Shown one piece after another: positions 1 to 9,723 of a stretch of DNA of 64,000 nucleotides (its first letter is position 1; the number at the start of each line of letters is the position of its first letter). The stretch comes from Brachyspira hampsonii 30446 (GTDB lineage: Bacteria > Spirochaetota > Brachyspiria > Brachyspirales > Brachyspiraceae). A model generated the notes under the pieces. That model was not told where the DNA came from. It did no database searches and saw only the letters and a program-made list of their open reading frames with translations. The position numbers and the translations under genes are program-made. Location of the stretch: NCBI RefSeq assembly GCF_000316195.1, contig NZ_JH994111.1, forward strand, positions 504,571 through 568,570. The letters are read 5' to 3'.

Positions 1-1432
1 TTATTAAATATTCTATTTTATAATCTTGATTAGTATAAGTATTTTCTTTTTTAGTTAAAAATAAATTCATAGCATAATTAAAAATATTTCTTGAATACAA
101 AGTAAAAGGCTCTCCATCAGCATCTCTAGCCATGTTTTTTACAATATCATAAGTAAGCCTTTGTTTTTTACCTATCAAAGAAAAATAATAATTTTGTTTA
201 TAATAATGCCAAGGAACTGCAAGAACATGAATGAACATAAATATTATTAACAGATTAAATAATTTAGTCTTTTCATAATATAAATAATTTGTAAATAATA
301 AAATAGTAAAGAAAGATAATGCAAACATTGAAAAATGATAAACATATCCTCCTCCTTTACCTTTTAAAACCATAGGGCAAAGTATAGCTACAGGTATATA
401 CAAAAAATAAAATAATAATACTTCTTTTAATAAAGCATCATTTTTAAATCTTTTACCTCTAAATAAATCCTTCTTACATAAAAACATAATAGAATATACA
501 AAAGAAGCAATAACTATAATATGAGAAATTATTATTGTAATTATTACTATAGGACTAAATATACCCCAATATGTTAGTGCAGTTTTTACATCAAATTTAT
601 TTAATATAAAAGTAGGAAATATTATTTGTGCATATATTTGTGGGAAGCGTTTATAAAATGCTACAGTATATCCTTTTGATAAATTAATCATCTTTAAAGA
701 GTTATTAAATCCATTTTGAATCTCAACTATTAAATATGGTAAATACAATAAAAATGATATGAACACCCCTAAAGCTAAATATTTAAAATATTTTTTAGAA
801 TAATCTATTTTAATGATTAAATAAACTAAAAGTGTAGGAACTATACCATAATATACAGCAAAATGAAATTGTCCCATAATAGCTAAAACAGGAAATAAAA
901 GTGTAGCAAAAACTTTTGAATATTTTTCATCTCTCAAGTACTCTGCAAAAAACATACAAAACAAAAATGAAAACATTACTACAGGATTAGGATTAGTAAA
1001 AGAAGTGGTAACTTCAAATATAATACAGTTAACTGCCATAAAAGAAGTCATTATAGCAGCAGAAACAAAACCAAATCTAAAATAAATCCAAATTAAAAAT
1101 ATAAATAAAACTAATAAATATAAACTAACATCAATAATTCTAGCTGTATAATAATTTTCTCCGCCCAAATTAAACAATAGTAAAAATTTAGAATAAAACC
1201 CAGCTCCAGGAACTCTTGCTATATCATCAACTAAAAGCCCGCTTGTAACTAATCTTGCTCCTGTATGAGGAATTTCTTTATTATCATAAGCTGTTCTCAT
1301 CTCATAAAAATGCTGTTCATTATCATTAGATAAAAAATAATCTTTTTGAAAATAAAAGCTGGATATTAAACTTATTATAATGGATAATACAATTAACAAT
1401 TTTAATAAAACATAATTTAAATTTTTTTTCAT
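1..1432 (-). CDS. GT-C type membrane glycosyltransferase-like protein (partial, 3' end outside window)
   Basis: Reading frame open from the ATG at 1430-1432 to the window edge without a stop, so the C-terminus is missing. An AGGA ribosome site lies about 8 bases upstream. The product starts with a membrane segment followed by a loop with DNEQHFYEM and RVPGAGFY, then many hydrophobic helices. The same pattern (acidic residue, H-x-Y, R-x-PG-x-x-Y) recurs in the next two genes, so the three are paralogues. An acidic residue in the first loop of a polytopic protein is typical of GT-C enzymes (PMT/ArnT-like) that transfer sugars from lipid carriers on the outer face of the membrane. The sugar and acceptor cannot be told. 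It is likely co-transcribed with the genes upstream on the minus strand. Confidence 0.6.
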   Translation of the reverse strand, partial: MKKNLNYVLLKLLIVLSIIISLISSFYFQKDYFLSNDNEQHFYEMRTAYDNKEIPHTGARLVTSGLLVDDIARVPGAGFYSKFLLLFNLGGENYYTARIIDVSLYLLVLFIFLIWIYFRFGFVSAAIMTSFMAVNCIIFEVTTSFTNPNPVVMFSFLFCMFFAEYLRDEKYSKVFATLLFPVLAIMGQFHFAVYYGIVPTLLVYLIIKIDYSKKYFKYLALGVFISFLLYLPYLIVEIQNGFNNSLKMINLSKGYTVAFYKRFPQIYAQIIFPTFILNKFDVKTALTYWGIFSPIVIITIIISHIIVIASFVYSIMFLCKKDLFRGKRFKNDALLKEVLLFYFLYIPVAILCPMVLKGKGGGYVYHFSMFALSFFTILLFTNYLYYEKTKLFNLLIIFMFIHVLAVPWHYYKQNYYFSLIGKKQRLTYDIVKNMARDADGEPFTLYSRNIFNYAMNLFLTKKENTYTNQDYKIEYLI

Positions 1433-1461
1433 AATTCATTCCTAATTTTAATTATAAAAAA

Positions 1462-2526
1462 TTATATAAAATTCTCCGGACTTAATAATTCATCATTACT
1501 ATGCTGAAATTTATAAACTAATATATATTCATTTGTATAAATTAGTTTAGAATTAGAAGCTAAATAATTTATATATTTTGGATAAGCCGGATCATCTGAA
1601 TTATTTAATTTTATAAAATCAATAAGTATATATAAATTTGTACCATTATTATTACAATTCCAAGCATATTCTGAAAATAAATTTTTTGATATATCACAAT
1701 AAGTCTCCTTTCTCTCTCCATATATTGAGATTAAGTTTACATCCATACCGCCATTAGAATCATCATAAATAGTTTTAATAATATTTTTCATATTAAGAAA
1801 TCCGCTTTGTAATTCATACATTAAATACGGAACATACTGTAAAAAAGATAAAAATACACCTATTACCCAAAATGTTAAGTATTGTTTGGTACGTTTAAAT
1901 CGAATGAGCAAATAAATTATTATAGTAGGTACAACAGAAAAAAAAGTAAAAAAATGAAGCTGAGATATTAATGCTATTATAGGAAATATAATAACAACTG
2001 AAAATCTAACAATATTTTCATTTTTACTATCTATATATTCATACAAAAAAATAAATAATAAAAAACTAAAAATTAAAGCTAAATTTGGATTCCATAAATC
2101 TGTTAATGAAATAATAAAATATGGATTCATTAATATCAAGGAACCTATAATAGATGTAATAAATAAACCATATTTTTTATAAAACCAAAACAAAAAAATA
2201 AAAAATATTGATAAACTAAATAACAAATTAATTATTTTAGCACCAATTAAATTTTCAGAAGCTAATTTATAAAATATATAATAAGCTCCGCCAGGAACTC
2301 GTCCTGTTACAAATTCATCATCTATAGTACGGCTGTTTGTAAATCTAGTACTTGTAACAGGAATTTTTCCGCTTTCATACCATCTTTTTATATCATAAAA
2401 ATGCTGTTCCTGGTCAGTTCTTATGGCTCTATTAAATACAATATATGAATCTAAATAAATATTAACAGTAATAGATATTATTAATAAAACAATACATAAT
2501 ATCATTTTATTTAATTTATTAATCAT
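1462..2526 (-). CDS. GT-C-like membrane protein, internally shortened paralogue
   Basis: 354 residues, ATG start with TGGAG ribosome site. The first 240 residues match its two neighbours (DQEQHFYDI, GRVPGGAYY, DLWNPN, several membrane helices). After the NMKNI segment it jumps to the soluble C-terminal part; the neighbour at 2544 has about 170 more residues here, including roughly four membrane helices. The tail, with a YAWNCNNNGTNLYILIDF stretch, aligns with the neighbour's LDWNRDDNSKLVYFIYY. This looks like an in-frame internal deletion, so the protein may be inactive or altered. Family membership is well supported by the paralogy; function is inference. Confidence 0.55.
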   Translation of the reverse strand: MINKLNKMILCIVLLIISITVNIYLDSYIVFNRAIRTDQEQHFYDIKRWYESGKIPVTSTRFTNSRTIDDEFVTGRVPGGAYYIFYKLASENLIGAKIINLLFSLSIFFIFLFWFYKKYGLFITSIIGSLILMNPYFIISLTDLWNPNLALIFSFLLFIFLYEYIDSKNENIVRFSVVIIFPIIALISQLHFFTFFSVVPTIIIYLLIRFKRTKQYLTFWVIGVFLSFLQYVPYLMYELQSGFLNMKNIIKTIYDDSNGGMDVNLISIYGERKETYCDISKNLFSEYAWNCNNNGTNLYILIDFIKLNNSDDPAYPKYINYLASNSKLIYTNEYILVYKFQHSNDELLSPENFI

Positions 2527-2543
2527 ATATTCTCCATAAAAAA

Positions 2544-4130
2544 TTATTGACTTTTATTATTTTCAATGTATCTGTAAACTTTCAACTTATCATCGCCGGC
2601 AATTATTTCTGCATCACTAGGCAAATTATTTAATATATCATCATAAGGTCTTGATTTACCTGTTGTTTTTAACCTTATATTTTCAACCTCATAATAAATA
2701 AAATATACTAGTTTTGAATTATCATCTCTATTCCAATCTAAATTTGGAAAATAAGCTAGCTTCATATTATCAAAGTAATTTTCATCATAAGGTATTATTT
2801 TAAAAGCTCTGCCTTCAGCATCTTTAGATATAGCAGTTAATATATTTCTAAACTTCTTCTCTGTATATGGAGCCTCAAATAAATTATAATATCTTGTAAG
2901 ATGTAAAAATCCCATATTTATACTATTTAATGTGAGAAGTATTATAGAAATCATAAGCAGTTTATTCTTATTTTTTAATAATTCATTAAATAATATTATT
3001 ATAGTTATAAAAGAAAAAGCAAATACCCCATATAGGTATCTGAATGTGCCGGGTACTGATTTAAATATAAAAAATGTAAAACAAGTAGCTGGTATAAATA
3101 GTAAATAAAATATAAACCCTTCTCTTTCAATAATATATGTTGAAATTTTTGATTCATTTTTTCTTGATTTAATAAGAAATATGATAGAGTATATAAATGC
3201 TGCTAAAGAAATAACGGCAGTAATAGCTAAAAATATCATACCTATAATAAAAGTATTTTCATTAAACCAAAAATAATTTACAGGTGTTGAATTAGTACCA
3301 TATAAGACAGAAATCTCATTTGTAGGAAAAATAAGTATCGAATAAACTTGAGGAAGACCTTTAAACACAGAAGAACTCTGCATATTCAGCATTAAATTCA
3401 TATTAAAAAAGCCATTTTTTATCTCTGAAACCAAATAAGGCAAATAAGTTAAAAAAGCAATAAATACACCAAGCAAATGAGCTTTAATATATTTTAAGGT
3501 TCTCTTATATCTTATTATAAGATAAATAATAGTAGTTGGAACAATAGAGAAAAATACAGCAATATGCCCCTGAGCCATTAATGCTTCTATAGGAAAAATT
3601 AGCATTGCAAATGTAGAAGCTAATTTATCATCATTATTTGATACATATTCAGAAAACATTATAAAAAGTATAAAAGAAAGCATCAATGGTATATTAGGAT
3701 TCCAAAAATCATTTGAGGAAAACATAACATATCCATTAGTAAGAATTAATGCTGACAAAACGGCACATAAATACAGAGAAAACTTTTTATATACCCAAAA
3801 CAAAAATATAATGAGTATTAAAGCACAAAGTATTATATAAATAATTCTAGCACCGGTAATAGATGCTCCTCCCAAAGTATAGCATAATAAATAAAGTATA
3901 TAATAAAATCCGCCCGGTATTCTTGCATAAGTAGTATTATCTCTTACATCCAAAGGATTTGTGAGTCTATTTCCTACAACAGGTATAGTTTTTGTTTCAT
4001 AATACTGTTTCATATCATATAGATGGTATATAGGATCTATATAAATAGCTGTTTTATTAAAAGCATAAAAATGTATAAATATTGAAGAAACAACTACTGC
4101 AAATATAGAAATGATAAACAATTTTTTCAT
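2544..4130 (-). CDS. GT-C type membrane glycosyltransferase-like protein
   Basis: 528 residues from the ATG at 4130; an in-frame TTG at 4148 is less likely. It has an N-terminal membrane anchor, a first loop with IDPIYHLYDM and ARIPGGFYY, about ten further hydrophobic helices and a C-terminal soluble domain of about 110 residues. This is the full-length version of the family seen in the two downstream genes. The gene begins 22 bases after the oppF stop, so it may be read through from the opp operon. A role in surface glycan or lipid glycosylation is inferred from the GT-C layout; no specific enzyme can be named. Confidence 0.6.
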   Translation of the reverse strand: MKKLFIISIFAVVVSSIFIHFYAFNKTAIYIDPIYHLYDMKQYYETKTIPVVGNRLTNPLDVRDNTTYARIPGGFYYILYLLCYTLGGASITGARIIYIILCALILIIFLFWVYKKFSLYLCAVLSALILTNGYVMFSSNDFWNPNIPLMLSFILFIMFSEYVSNNDDKLASTFAMLIFPIEALMAQGHIAVFFSIVPTTIIYLIIRYKRTLKYIKAHLLGVFIAFLTYLPYLVSEIKNGFFNMNLMLNMQSSSVFKGLPQVYSILIFPTNEISVLYGTNSTPVNYFWFNENTFIIGMIFLAITAVISLAAFIYSIIFLIKSRKNESKISTYIIEREGFIFYLLFIPATCFTFFIFKSVPGTFRYLYGVFAFSFITIIILFNELLKNKNKLLMISIILLTLNSINMGFLHLTRYYNLFEAPYTEKKFRNILTAISKDAEGRAFKIIPYDENYFDNMKLAYFPNLDWNRDDNSKLVYFIYYEVENIRLKTTGKSRPYDDILNNLPSDAEIIAGDDKLKVYRYIENNKSQ

Positions 4131-4152
4131 TTTAATTTTTTCCGGCAAAATG

Positions 4153-5115
4153 CTAAACTAAATGACAAGCACAATAATGACCGCTTTCTACTTCTCTAAA
4201 CTCAGGTACTTTTTCTGCACAAACAGCCTCAGCCTTAGGACATCTAGTTCTAAACTTACAGCCTGAAGGAGGATTGATTGGAGAAGGTATTTCACCTGAA
4301 AGTATTATACGCTGTTTAGTTTTAGCTATAGAAGGCTCTGATATAGGTATTGCAGAAATCAAAGACTGAGTATAAGGGTGAAGTGATTTTGTGTATAATG
4401 ATTCACTGTCTGTAAGCTCTACAATATTACCCAAATACATAACCCCTATTCTTTTTGATATCTGACGAACTACAGCTAAATCATGAGCTATAAAAAGATA
4501 AGTAAGCCCCATATCCTGCTGCATATCATAAAGCATATTTATAATCTGTGCCTGTATTGATACATCTAAAGCTGATACAGGTTCATCGCAAACTATAAAC
4601 TCTGGATTAACTGCCAAAGCTCTCGCTATACCAATACGCTGTCTCTGTCCGCCTGAAAACTCATGAGGATATCTCTGTGCCTGCTCGGCATTAAGCCCTA
4701 CAAGTTTGAGAAGATTAATAACTTTTTCTCTTCTTTCATTTTTTGTAGAATATAGTTTATGTACATCGAGAGCTTCGCCTATTATATCTTCAACAGTCAT
4801 ACGAGGATTAAGAGAGGCATAAGGATCTTGGAAAATTATCTGCATCTTTTTAGCATAATTGCGGTAGTTTTCATTATTAACTTCTTCTCCGTCAAAAAAT
4901 ATTTTTCCGCTTGTAGGTTTATATAGATGAAGTAAAGTTCTTCCCAAAGTAGTTTTTCCGCTACCAGACTCTCCAACAAGTCCAAAAGTTTCTCCCTTAT
5001 TTATGGTAAAAGATACTCCATCAACAGCTTTTACTGTTTGTATACTTCTTCCAAAGAATCCGCCTTTGATTTTAAAATGTTGTTTCAAATCTTGTATTTC
5101 TATTAAAGGTTTCAT
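4153..5115 (-). CDS. oppF: Oligopeptide/dipeptide ABC transporter ATP-binding protein OppF
   Basis: 320 residues, the usual length of the family. Walker [10 protein letters not shown] at about 48-56, Q-loop QDPYASLNP at 96-104, signature FSGGQRQR at 153-160, Walker B FIVCDEP at 173-179. The C-terminal oligopeptide-transporter extension with [11 protein letters not shown] and further cysteines is present, which separates OppD/F types from other ATPases. It works with OppD to drive OppB/OppC in the inner membrane. It is the last opp gene here; the order B-C-D-F matches classical operons, but no oppA binding-protein gene is in the window. The substrate could be peptides or nickel; OppF is the safest name. 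Confidence 0.88.
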   Translation of the reverse strand: MKPLIEIQDLKQHFKIKGGFFGRSIQTVKAVDGVSFTINKGETFGLVGESGSGKTTLGRTLLHLYKPTSGKIFFDGEEVNNENYRNYAKKMQIIFQDPYASLNPRMTVEDIIGEALDVHKLYSTKNERREKVINLLKLVGLNAEQAQRYPHEFSGGQRQRIGIARALAVNPEFIVCDEPVSALDVSIQAQIINMLYDMQQDMGLTYLFIAHDLAVVRQISKRIGVMYLGNIVELTDSESLYTKSLHPYTQSLISAIPISEPSIAKTKQRIILSGEIPSPINPPSGCKFRTRCPKAEAVCAEKVPEFREVESGHYCACHLV

Positions 5116-5166
5116 AAAAACTCTCTTTTATTTACTATATTTGCTATTTTATTATTAAATAAAAAA

Positions 5167-6144
5167 TTATTTAGGCATTTGATGAAGCCAGCAGGCCGAA
5201 AAATGTCCTTTCTCAAACTCTGTTATAGGAGGCTTATTATCAATACATACTTTCATACATTCTTCGCATCTTGTACTAAATGGACAGCCTGCCTTCATAT
5301 TTAAAAGGTCAATAGGAGTTCCCTCTATAGGAATAAGTCTGTCCTGCTTTATGTCAATACGCGGAAGTGATTTCAAAAGTCCCAATGTGTAAGGGTGTTT
5401 AGGACGCTCGAATATATCAAAAACAGTGCCGCGTTCTACTATGCCGCCTCCGTACATTACTATAATATCATCTGCCATATCAGCTACAATTCCAAAGTCA
5501 TGCGTAATTAGTATAACAGCCATATGTATTTTTTTCTGTATATCTTTTATAAGCTCTAGTATCTGTGCCTGTATGGTAACATCAAGTGCAGTTGTAGGCT
5601 CATCAGCTATGAGTATTTTAGGACTTCCTGCAAGTGCCATCGCTATCATTATACGCTGACGCATACCGCCTGAAAGCTCATGAGGATATTGTTTTATTCT
5701 TCTTCTAGGTTCATTAATACCAACTAATGTAAGAAGTTCAACTATTTTCTCTATTGCATCGGTTTTGCTTATTTTCTGATGCGTAGTTAAAGCCTCCATT
5801 AATTGGTTTCCTATAGTGTATACAGGATTAAGACAAGTCATAGGGTCTTGGAAAATCATAGAGATTGAGTCACCTCTGATTTTCTTTTTTTCATGCTCTG
5901 AAAGTTTAAGCAAATCTCTGCCTTCAAAAAGTATCTCCCCATTCATAATTTTACCTGGCTCTTCTATAAGCCCCATAATAGAATATGCTGATACACTCTT
6001 ACCGCTTCCAGATTCTCCTACTATTCCTAAAACTTTTGATTTATCCAAATTGTAAGAAATATTATTAACAGCCTTAACCTCTCCAAGAGGAGTAAAGAAA
6101 GATACTTGTAAATTTTTAACTTCTAACAAATGATTATTATCCAT
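5167..6144 (-). CDS. oppD: Oligopeptide/dipeptide ABC transporter ATP-binding protein OppD
   Basis: 325 residues. Walker A GESGSGKS at 43-50, Q-loop FQDPMTCLNP, signature LSGGMRQR at 157-164, Walker B ILIADEP at 177-183 and the C-terminal GCPFSTRC segment of the Opp/Dpp ATPases. The SGKS Walker A and LSGGM signature mark the OppD rather than the OppF subtype. A strong AAAGGCGG ribosome site precedes the ATG. It pairs with OppF to energise peptide uptake and lies between oppC and oppF with short gaps, so it is in the same operon. Confidence 0.88.
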   Translation of the reverse strand: MDNNHLLEVKNLQVSFFTPLGEVKAVNNISYNLDKSKVLGIVGESGSGKSVSAYSIMGLIEEPGKIMNGEILFEGRDLLKLSEHEKKKIRGDSISMIFQDPMTCLNPVYTIGNQLMEALTTHQKISKTDAIEKIVELLTLVGINEPRRRIKQYPHELSGGMRQRIMIAMALAGSPKILIADEPTTALDVTIQAQILELIKDIQKKIHMAVILITHDFGIVADMADDIIVMYGGGIVERGTVFDIFERPKHPYTLGLLKSLPRIDIKQDRLIPIEGTPIDLLNMKAGCPFSTRCEECMKVCIDNKPPITEFEKGHFSACWLHQMPK

Positions 6145-6169
6145 ATATATACCGCCTTTATAAACTTCC

Positions 6170-7162
6170 TTATCTGTTCTTCATTCTAGGATCTAATGCA
6201 TCTCTTAATCCGTCGCCAACCAAATTAAAGCAAAGTATTATAATACTTATCAAAGCAGCAGGAAAAAGAAGCTGATAAGGATAAGAATAAACACCGCTTA
6301 CAGCATTAGAAGTAAGTGATCCTAAAGAAACCATAGGGGCACTAACTCCCAAACCTAAGAAACTTAAAAAAGCTTCAACAAATATAGCATTAGGTATCTG
6401 AACCATAGCAGATACTATTATAGCTCCCATAGCATTAGGTATTAAATGCTTGAAAATTATTCTGCTGTGAGGAGTTCCTAAAGCTCTGGCGGCAGTTACA
6501 AACTCCTGACCCTTTAATGCTAAAATCTGCCCCCTTGTCATTCTTGCCATATTAGTCCAATAAAGCAGAGATATAACTATAAATATACTAAAAAGTCCTG
6601 GACCTAAAAGTCCTATTCCTCTTAATGATTCATTTTGTAAAAATAATTTATCCATAGGGGCTTTAAGTACAACTGATAATAATACAACTACTAAAAGTGT
6701 AGGAACTGCACTTATTATATCTACTATACGCATCATAATACTGTCAGTAATACCACCGAAATATCCTGATATAGAACCATAAACTATTCCTATTATTACA
6801 ACCAAAGTAGCAGATACTATACCTATTAAAAGAGAGATTCTTGCCCCTATCATACATCTTACAAGCAAATCTCTTCCCAAAGTATCAGTACCGAATGGAT
6901 GTTCAAAAGTAGGAAGGCTATTTTCCACACCTCTATTTATCTGAGCATATCCGTATTCTGAAACCATAGGTATAATAATAGAAAGAACAGCTATAATAGC
7001 AATAACTATAATAGATACCAAAGCAATTCTATTTTTTTTAAATCTTCTGTATGCATCCTGCCAATATGTTACACTCTCTCTTTTTACCTCAGCTGAAGCC
7101 TTCTCTTCATCTGTAGCTTTAACAAATAATGATTTATCTAAATTATCTAAACTATTTTCCAT
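6170..7162 (-). CDS. oppC: Oligopeptide ABC transporter permease OppC
   Basis: 330 residues with a hydrophilic N-terminus of about 45 residues, then six predicted membrane helices. The permease coupling loop (EAA motif) is visible as ARALGTPHSRIIFKHLIPN at about 226-244, and the typical HPFGTDTLGRDLL segment of OppC/DppC lies in the periplasmic loop near residue 88. The C-terminus ends with GDGLRDALDPRMKNR, characteristic of this family. It forms the membrane channel with OppB. AAGGCGG lies upstream of the ATG. Confidence 0.9.
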   Translation of the reverse strand: MENSLDNLDKSLFVKATDEEKASAEVKRESVTYWQDAYRRFKKNRIALVSIIVIAIIAVLSIIIPMVSEYGYAQINRGVENSLPTFEHPFGTDTLGRDLLVRCMIGARISLLIGIVSATLVVIIGIVYGSISGYFGGITDSIMMRIVDIISAVPTLLVVVLLSVVLKAPMDKLFLQNESLRGIGLLGPGLFSIFIVISLLYWTNMARMTRGQILALKGQEFVTAARALGTPHSRIIFKHLIPNAMGAIIVSAMVQIPNAIFVEAFLSFLGLGVSAPMVSLGSLTSNAVSGVYSYPYQLLFPAALISIIILCFNLVGDGLRDALDPRMKNR

Positions 7163-7185
7163 TTAATATCCGCCTTTTATAAAAA

Positions 7186-8106
7186 TTATTCCTGTATTTT
7201 TATTCTAGGGTCTATAATACCATAAGATAAGTCAACCAAGAAATTCATAGCTATTAAAAAAGCTCCGTAAAATATTGTAACACCTAGTATTGTAGGATAA
7301 TCTCTTTGTGTTATGCTTTCAACAAAGTATCTTCCAAGACCTGGTATATTAAATATTTTCTCTACTACGAATGAACCAGTTAATATTCCTGCTGCAAGAG
7401 GTCCTATATAAGTAACTATTGGTATAATGGCATTTCTTAAGGCATGTTTAAATATTATTATGCTTCTTGATATACCTTTAGCCCTTGCTGTTTTTATATA
7501 ATCCTGATGAATAACATCAAGCATAGAGCTTCTCATAAGTCTAGCCATAAAGCTTAAAGAACTAAAAGATAAAGCAAATCCGGGCATTATATACTGAGCA
7601 AAAGAATCAAAACCATAAGCTGGAAGAAGTCTTAATTTTACAGAAAATACTATAATAGAAACTGTAGCTACAACAAAGCTAGGTACTGCTATACCTAGAG
7701 TGGCTGCAACCATTACAGCCCTGTCTACAAATTTACCATGCCTCAATGCAGCAACTATTCCAAATAATACCCCTATAGTAGTAGAAATAAACATACTAAA
7801 TATTCCAAGCCTAAATGACACTGGAAAAGCTCTTATAATAGTTCCTGAAACTGACTGTCCTATTTTAGTAAGAGAAGTACCTAAATCACCTTTTAAAGCA
7901 TTATTTAGATAATTACCATATTGTACTATTAATGGTTTATCAAGTCCGTATTTTCTATTCAAGTTTTCAAGAGCAACCTTACTAAGAGGCTTTTCTCCTA
8001 CGAAAGGTCCGCCCGGTACTGTGTGCATCAAAAAGAATGTTATTGTTACTATAACAAAAAGTGTTAGAAGTGAAATTAATAATCTTTTTATAACATAAGA
8101 AAACAT
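7186..8106 (-). CDS. oppB: Oligopeptide ABC transporter permease OppB
   Basis: 306 residues if started at the ATG at 8104-8106, which has an AAGGT ribosome site 6-7 bases away and gives the standard N-terminus MFSYVIKRLL. The frame is open for 44 codons further upstream, but that stretch is not family-like. Hallmarks: HTVPGGPF near residue 30, NRKYGLDKPL, the EAA loop with ARAKGISRSIIIFKHALRN, and the end IIDPRIKIQE. Inner-membrane channel subunit and first gene of the oppBCDF operon. No promoter was identified with confidence; the upstream 550 bases hold a dispersed repeat. Confidence 0.9.
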   Translation of the reverse strand: MFSYVIKRLLISLLTLFVIVTITFFLMHTVPGGPFVGEKPLSKVALENLNRKYGLDKPLIVQYGNYLNNALKGDLGTSLTKIGQSVSGTIIRAFPVSFRLGIFSMFISTTIGVLFGIVAALRHGKFVDRAVMVAATLGIAVPSFVVATVSIIVFSVKLRLLPAYGFDSFAQYIMPGFALSFSSLSFMARLMRSSMLDVIHQDYIKTARAKGISRSIIIFKHALRNAIIPIVTYIGPLAAGILTGSFVVEKIFNIPGLGRYFVESITQRDYPTILGVTIFYGAFLIAMNFLVDLSYGIIDPRIKIQE

Positions 8107-8382
8107 AAAAAATACCTTCTTGATTAGGATAATGCAAATAACTAAAATTAGTATTGACATCATATTATCTATTAAAATGAAACTTTTGTCAAACTTTAAA
8201 ATAAAGCAAATTTTGTTTAATTGATGCGTATATAACATATTTTTAGTTTAAAAAACATGTATTACTTACTAAGTTAAATTAATTCAAATAAACTATGCTA
8301 AAAATTAAATCAAAAATTAATGCGTATATAAATTTAAGAAGTTTTTTATTATTCTATACATACTAAATTTAAAAATACATTC

Positions 8383-8584
8383 AACGCACGGTGAACAAAA
8401 TTTTTTATATAATTTAAATTATTATTATTAATTCATCTGTAATTATAATATCACTCTGCGTGCGGTTTAGATATTGTAAATCTTAATAAAATTTTGGGCG
8501 GGTGCTTTAATTTCAGTTATAAACCAAAAAGAAATATGACATAAAATTATCAGAAAAATTTAAAAAGCCTAGATGGCGGGATTC
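8383..8584 (+). repeat. Four-box GC-rich dispersed element, copy A
   Basis: Four GC-rich islands in very AT-rich sequence: ACGCACGG at 8384, GCGTGC at 8458, GGGCGGG at 8496 and GGCGGG at 8575. Offsets from box 1 are about 74, 112 and 190 bases, the same as in copies at 36823, 57664 and 59833. The spacers are not visibly conserved. It fills most of the otherwise empty gap between oppB and the BspA-like gene; nothing else is seen in 8107-8640 apart from a possible promoter just before the next gene. Confidence 0.75.
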
Positions 8585-8649
8585 AGTATAAGTAAAATGC
8601 ATTTCTAATAAGAATTATATTTTTATTGGAAATAATTCTAAATAATTGT

Positions 8650-8655
8650 TATAAT
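8650..8655 (+). promoter_or_regulatory. Extended -10 box immediately before BspA-like gene
   Basis: TGTTATAAT with TATAAT at 8650-8655. Transcription would begin about 7 bases later, at or next to the ATG at 8662, which has no visible Shine-Dalgarno sequence. Confidence 0.45.
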
Positions 8656-8661
8656 ATTAGT

Positions 8662-9627
8662 ATGAAAAAAATAATTTTATTAATTATAATACTATTAATG
8701 TCGCTGTTTTTATCATGCAGAAACAGTATCACTCCAGCATCATATATAAATTCTACTGATAATGAATATTTAGAATACTTGGAATACGGGCTAGAAATAG
8801 ATGAGGCTAATACACAGAATATGGAAGAGGCATTGATACGATATGCTAATAACAATAATGGAAAATATAAATTAATATTTAAAGGAACATCAACTAAAAA
8901 ATATGATATTTGGAGTTCAATTACTCAAATGCTTAATTATATTTCTTTGGAAAACATAGAAATTGAAGTATCTTTAAAATATGTAAATTTTCCAGATAAT
9001 AAAATACAAGATTATTTATTTGGAGCAAATGCTATTAATAAATCAGTAAAAAAAATAATACTTCCAGACACAATAACAGAGATAGGTGAATATTCTTTTT
9101 ATTGTCCTGGATTAACAAATATAAATCTTCCTGATACATTAACGAAGATAGGCAGAAGAGCATTTGTAGCATGTTATGATTTAAAAACTTTGAAATTACC
9201 TAATTCATTAAATACTATAGATGAGTTAGCATTTTCATTATGCGGACTTGAAAGTATAGAAATTCCTGATTCTGTAACTTCTATAGCAAAATCGGCATTC
9301 GGAGACTGCGATAATTTAACATATATAAAATTACCTAATAATTTACATACCATATCTGATAGTACATTTGAAAGCTGTAATTTATTAAATACAATAACTA
9401 TACCGGCATCTGTAAAAGTAATAGAAAAAAATGCTTTTTATTATGACAGAAATTTGGAAAGTGTAAGATTCTTAAATAATGATCCTTCATCAATGATTAT
9501 TGCTAATAATGCATTTGTAGGATGCAGTTTAAAAATAGTATATATACCGTCAAGCAGTACAGCTTCAGATGAAACTTGGAGAACTGCTTTAAATTTAGAT
9601 TCATCTGTAAATATTATAAGAAAATAA
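8662..9627 (+). CDS. BspA-like leucine-rich-repeat lipoprotein
   Basis: 321 residues from the ATG at 8662. A lipoprotein signal (MKKIILLIIILLMSLFLSC, lipobox cysteine at residue 19) is followed by a short linker and at least five LRR_5/BspA-type repeats of about 23 residues (pattern I-x-L-P-x-x-L/V-x-x-I-x-x-x-A/T-F), such as IKLPNNLHTISDSTFESC. These repeats occur in surface proteins of oral and gut anaerobes that bind host proteins or other bacteria. An upstream in-frame ATG at 8626 would bury the signal peptide and is rejected. TATAAT at 8650-8655 ends 6 bases before the ATG, so the transcript may be leaderless. Confidence 0.8.
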   Translation: MKKIILLIIILLMSLFLSCRNSITPASYINSTDNEYLEYLEYGLEIDEANTQNMEEALIRYANNNNGKYKLIFKGTSTKKYDIWSSITQMLNYISLENIEIEVSLKYVNFPDNKIQDYLFGANAINKSVKKIILPDTITEIGEYSFYCPGLTNINLPDTLTKIGRRAFVACYDLKTLKLPNSLNTIDELAFSLCGLESIEIPDSVTSIAKSAFGDCDNLTYIKLPNNLHTISDSTFESCNLLNTITIPASVKVIEKNAFYYDRNLESVRFLNNDPSSMIIANNAFVGCSLKIVYIPSSSTASDETWRTALNLDSSVNIIRK

Positions 9628-9633
9628 TATAAG

Positions 9634-9681
9634 ATTTTGGGTTTATATTAAGTATTATACTTCTTAATACAGACCCAAAAT
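9634..9681. terminator. Bidirectional hairpin terminator between BspA-like gene and purD
   Basis: ATTTTGGGT and ACCCAAAAT form the base of a stem with inner TATTAAG/CTTAATA pairing. It lies between two converging genes and can stop both. Confidence 0.75.
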
Positions 9682-9723
9682 TATGAAATTTATTATATTA
9701 GTCAATTTAATTTTTGAATATAA

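Noticed and set aside
8383-8584. GC-rich islands considered as a tRNA or structured riboswitch for the next gene
   Set aside because: There is no cloverleaf or known riboswitch core; the same boxes recur at other sites next to unrelated genes, so a dispersed element fits better.
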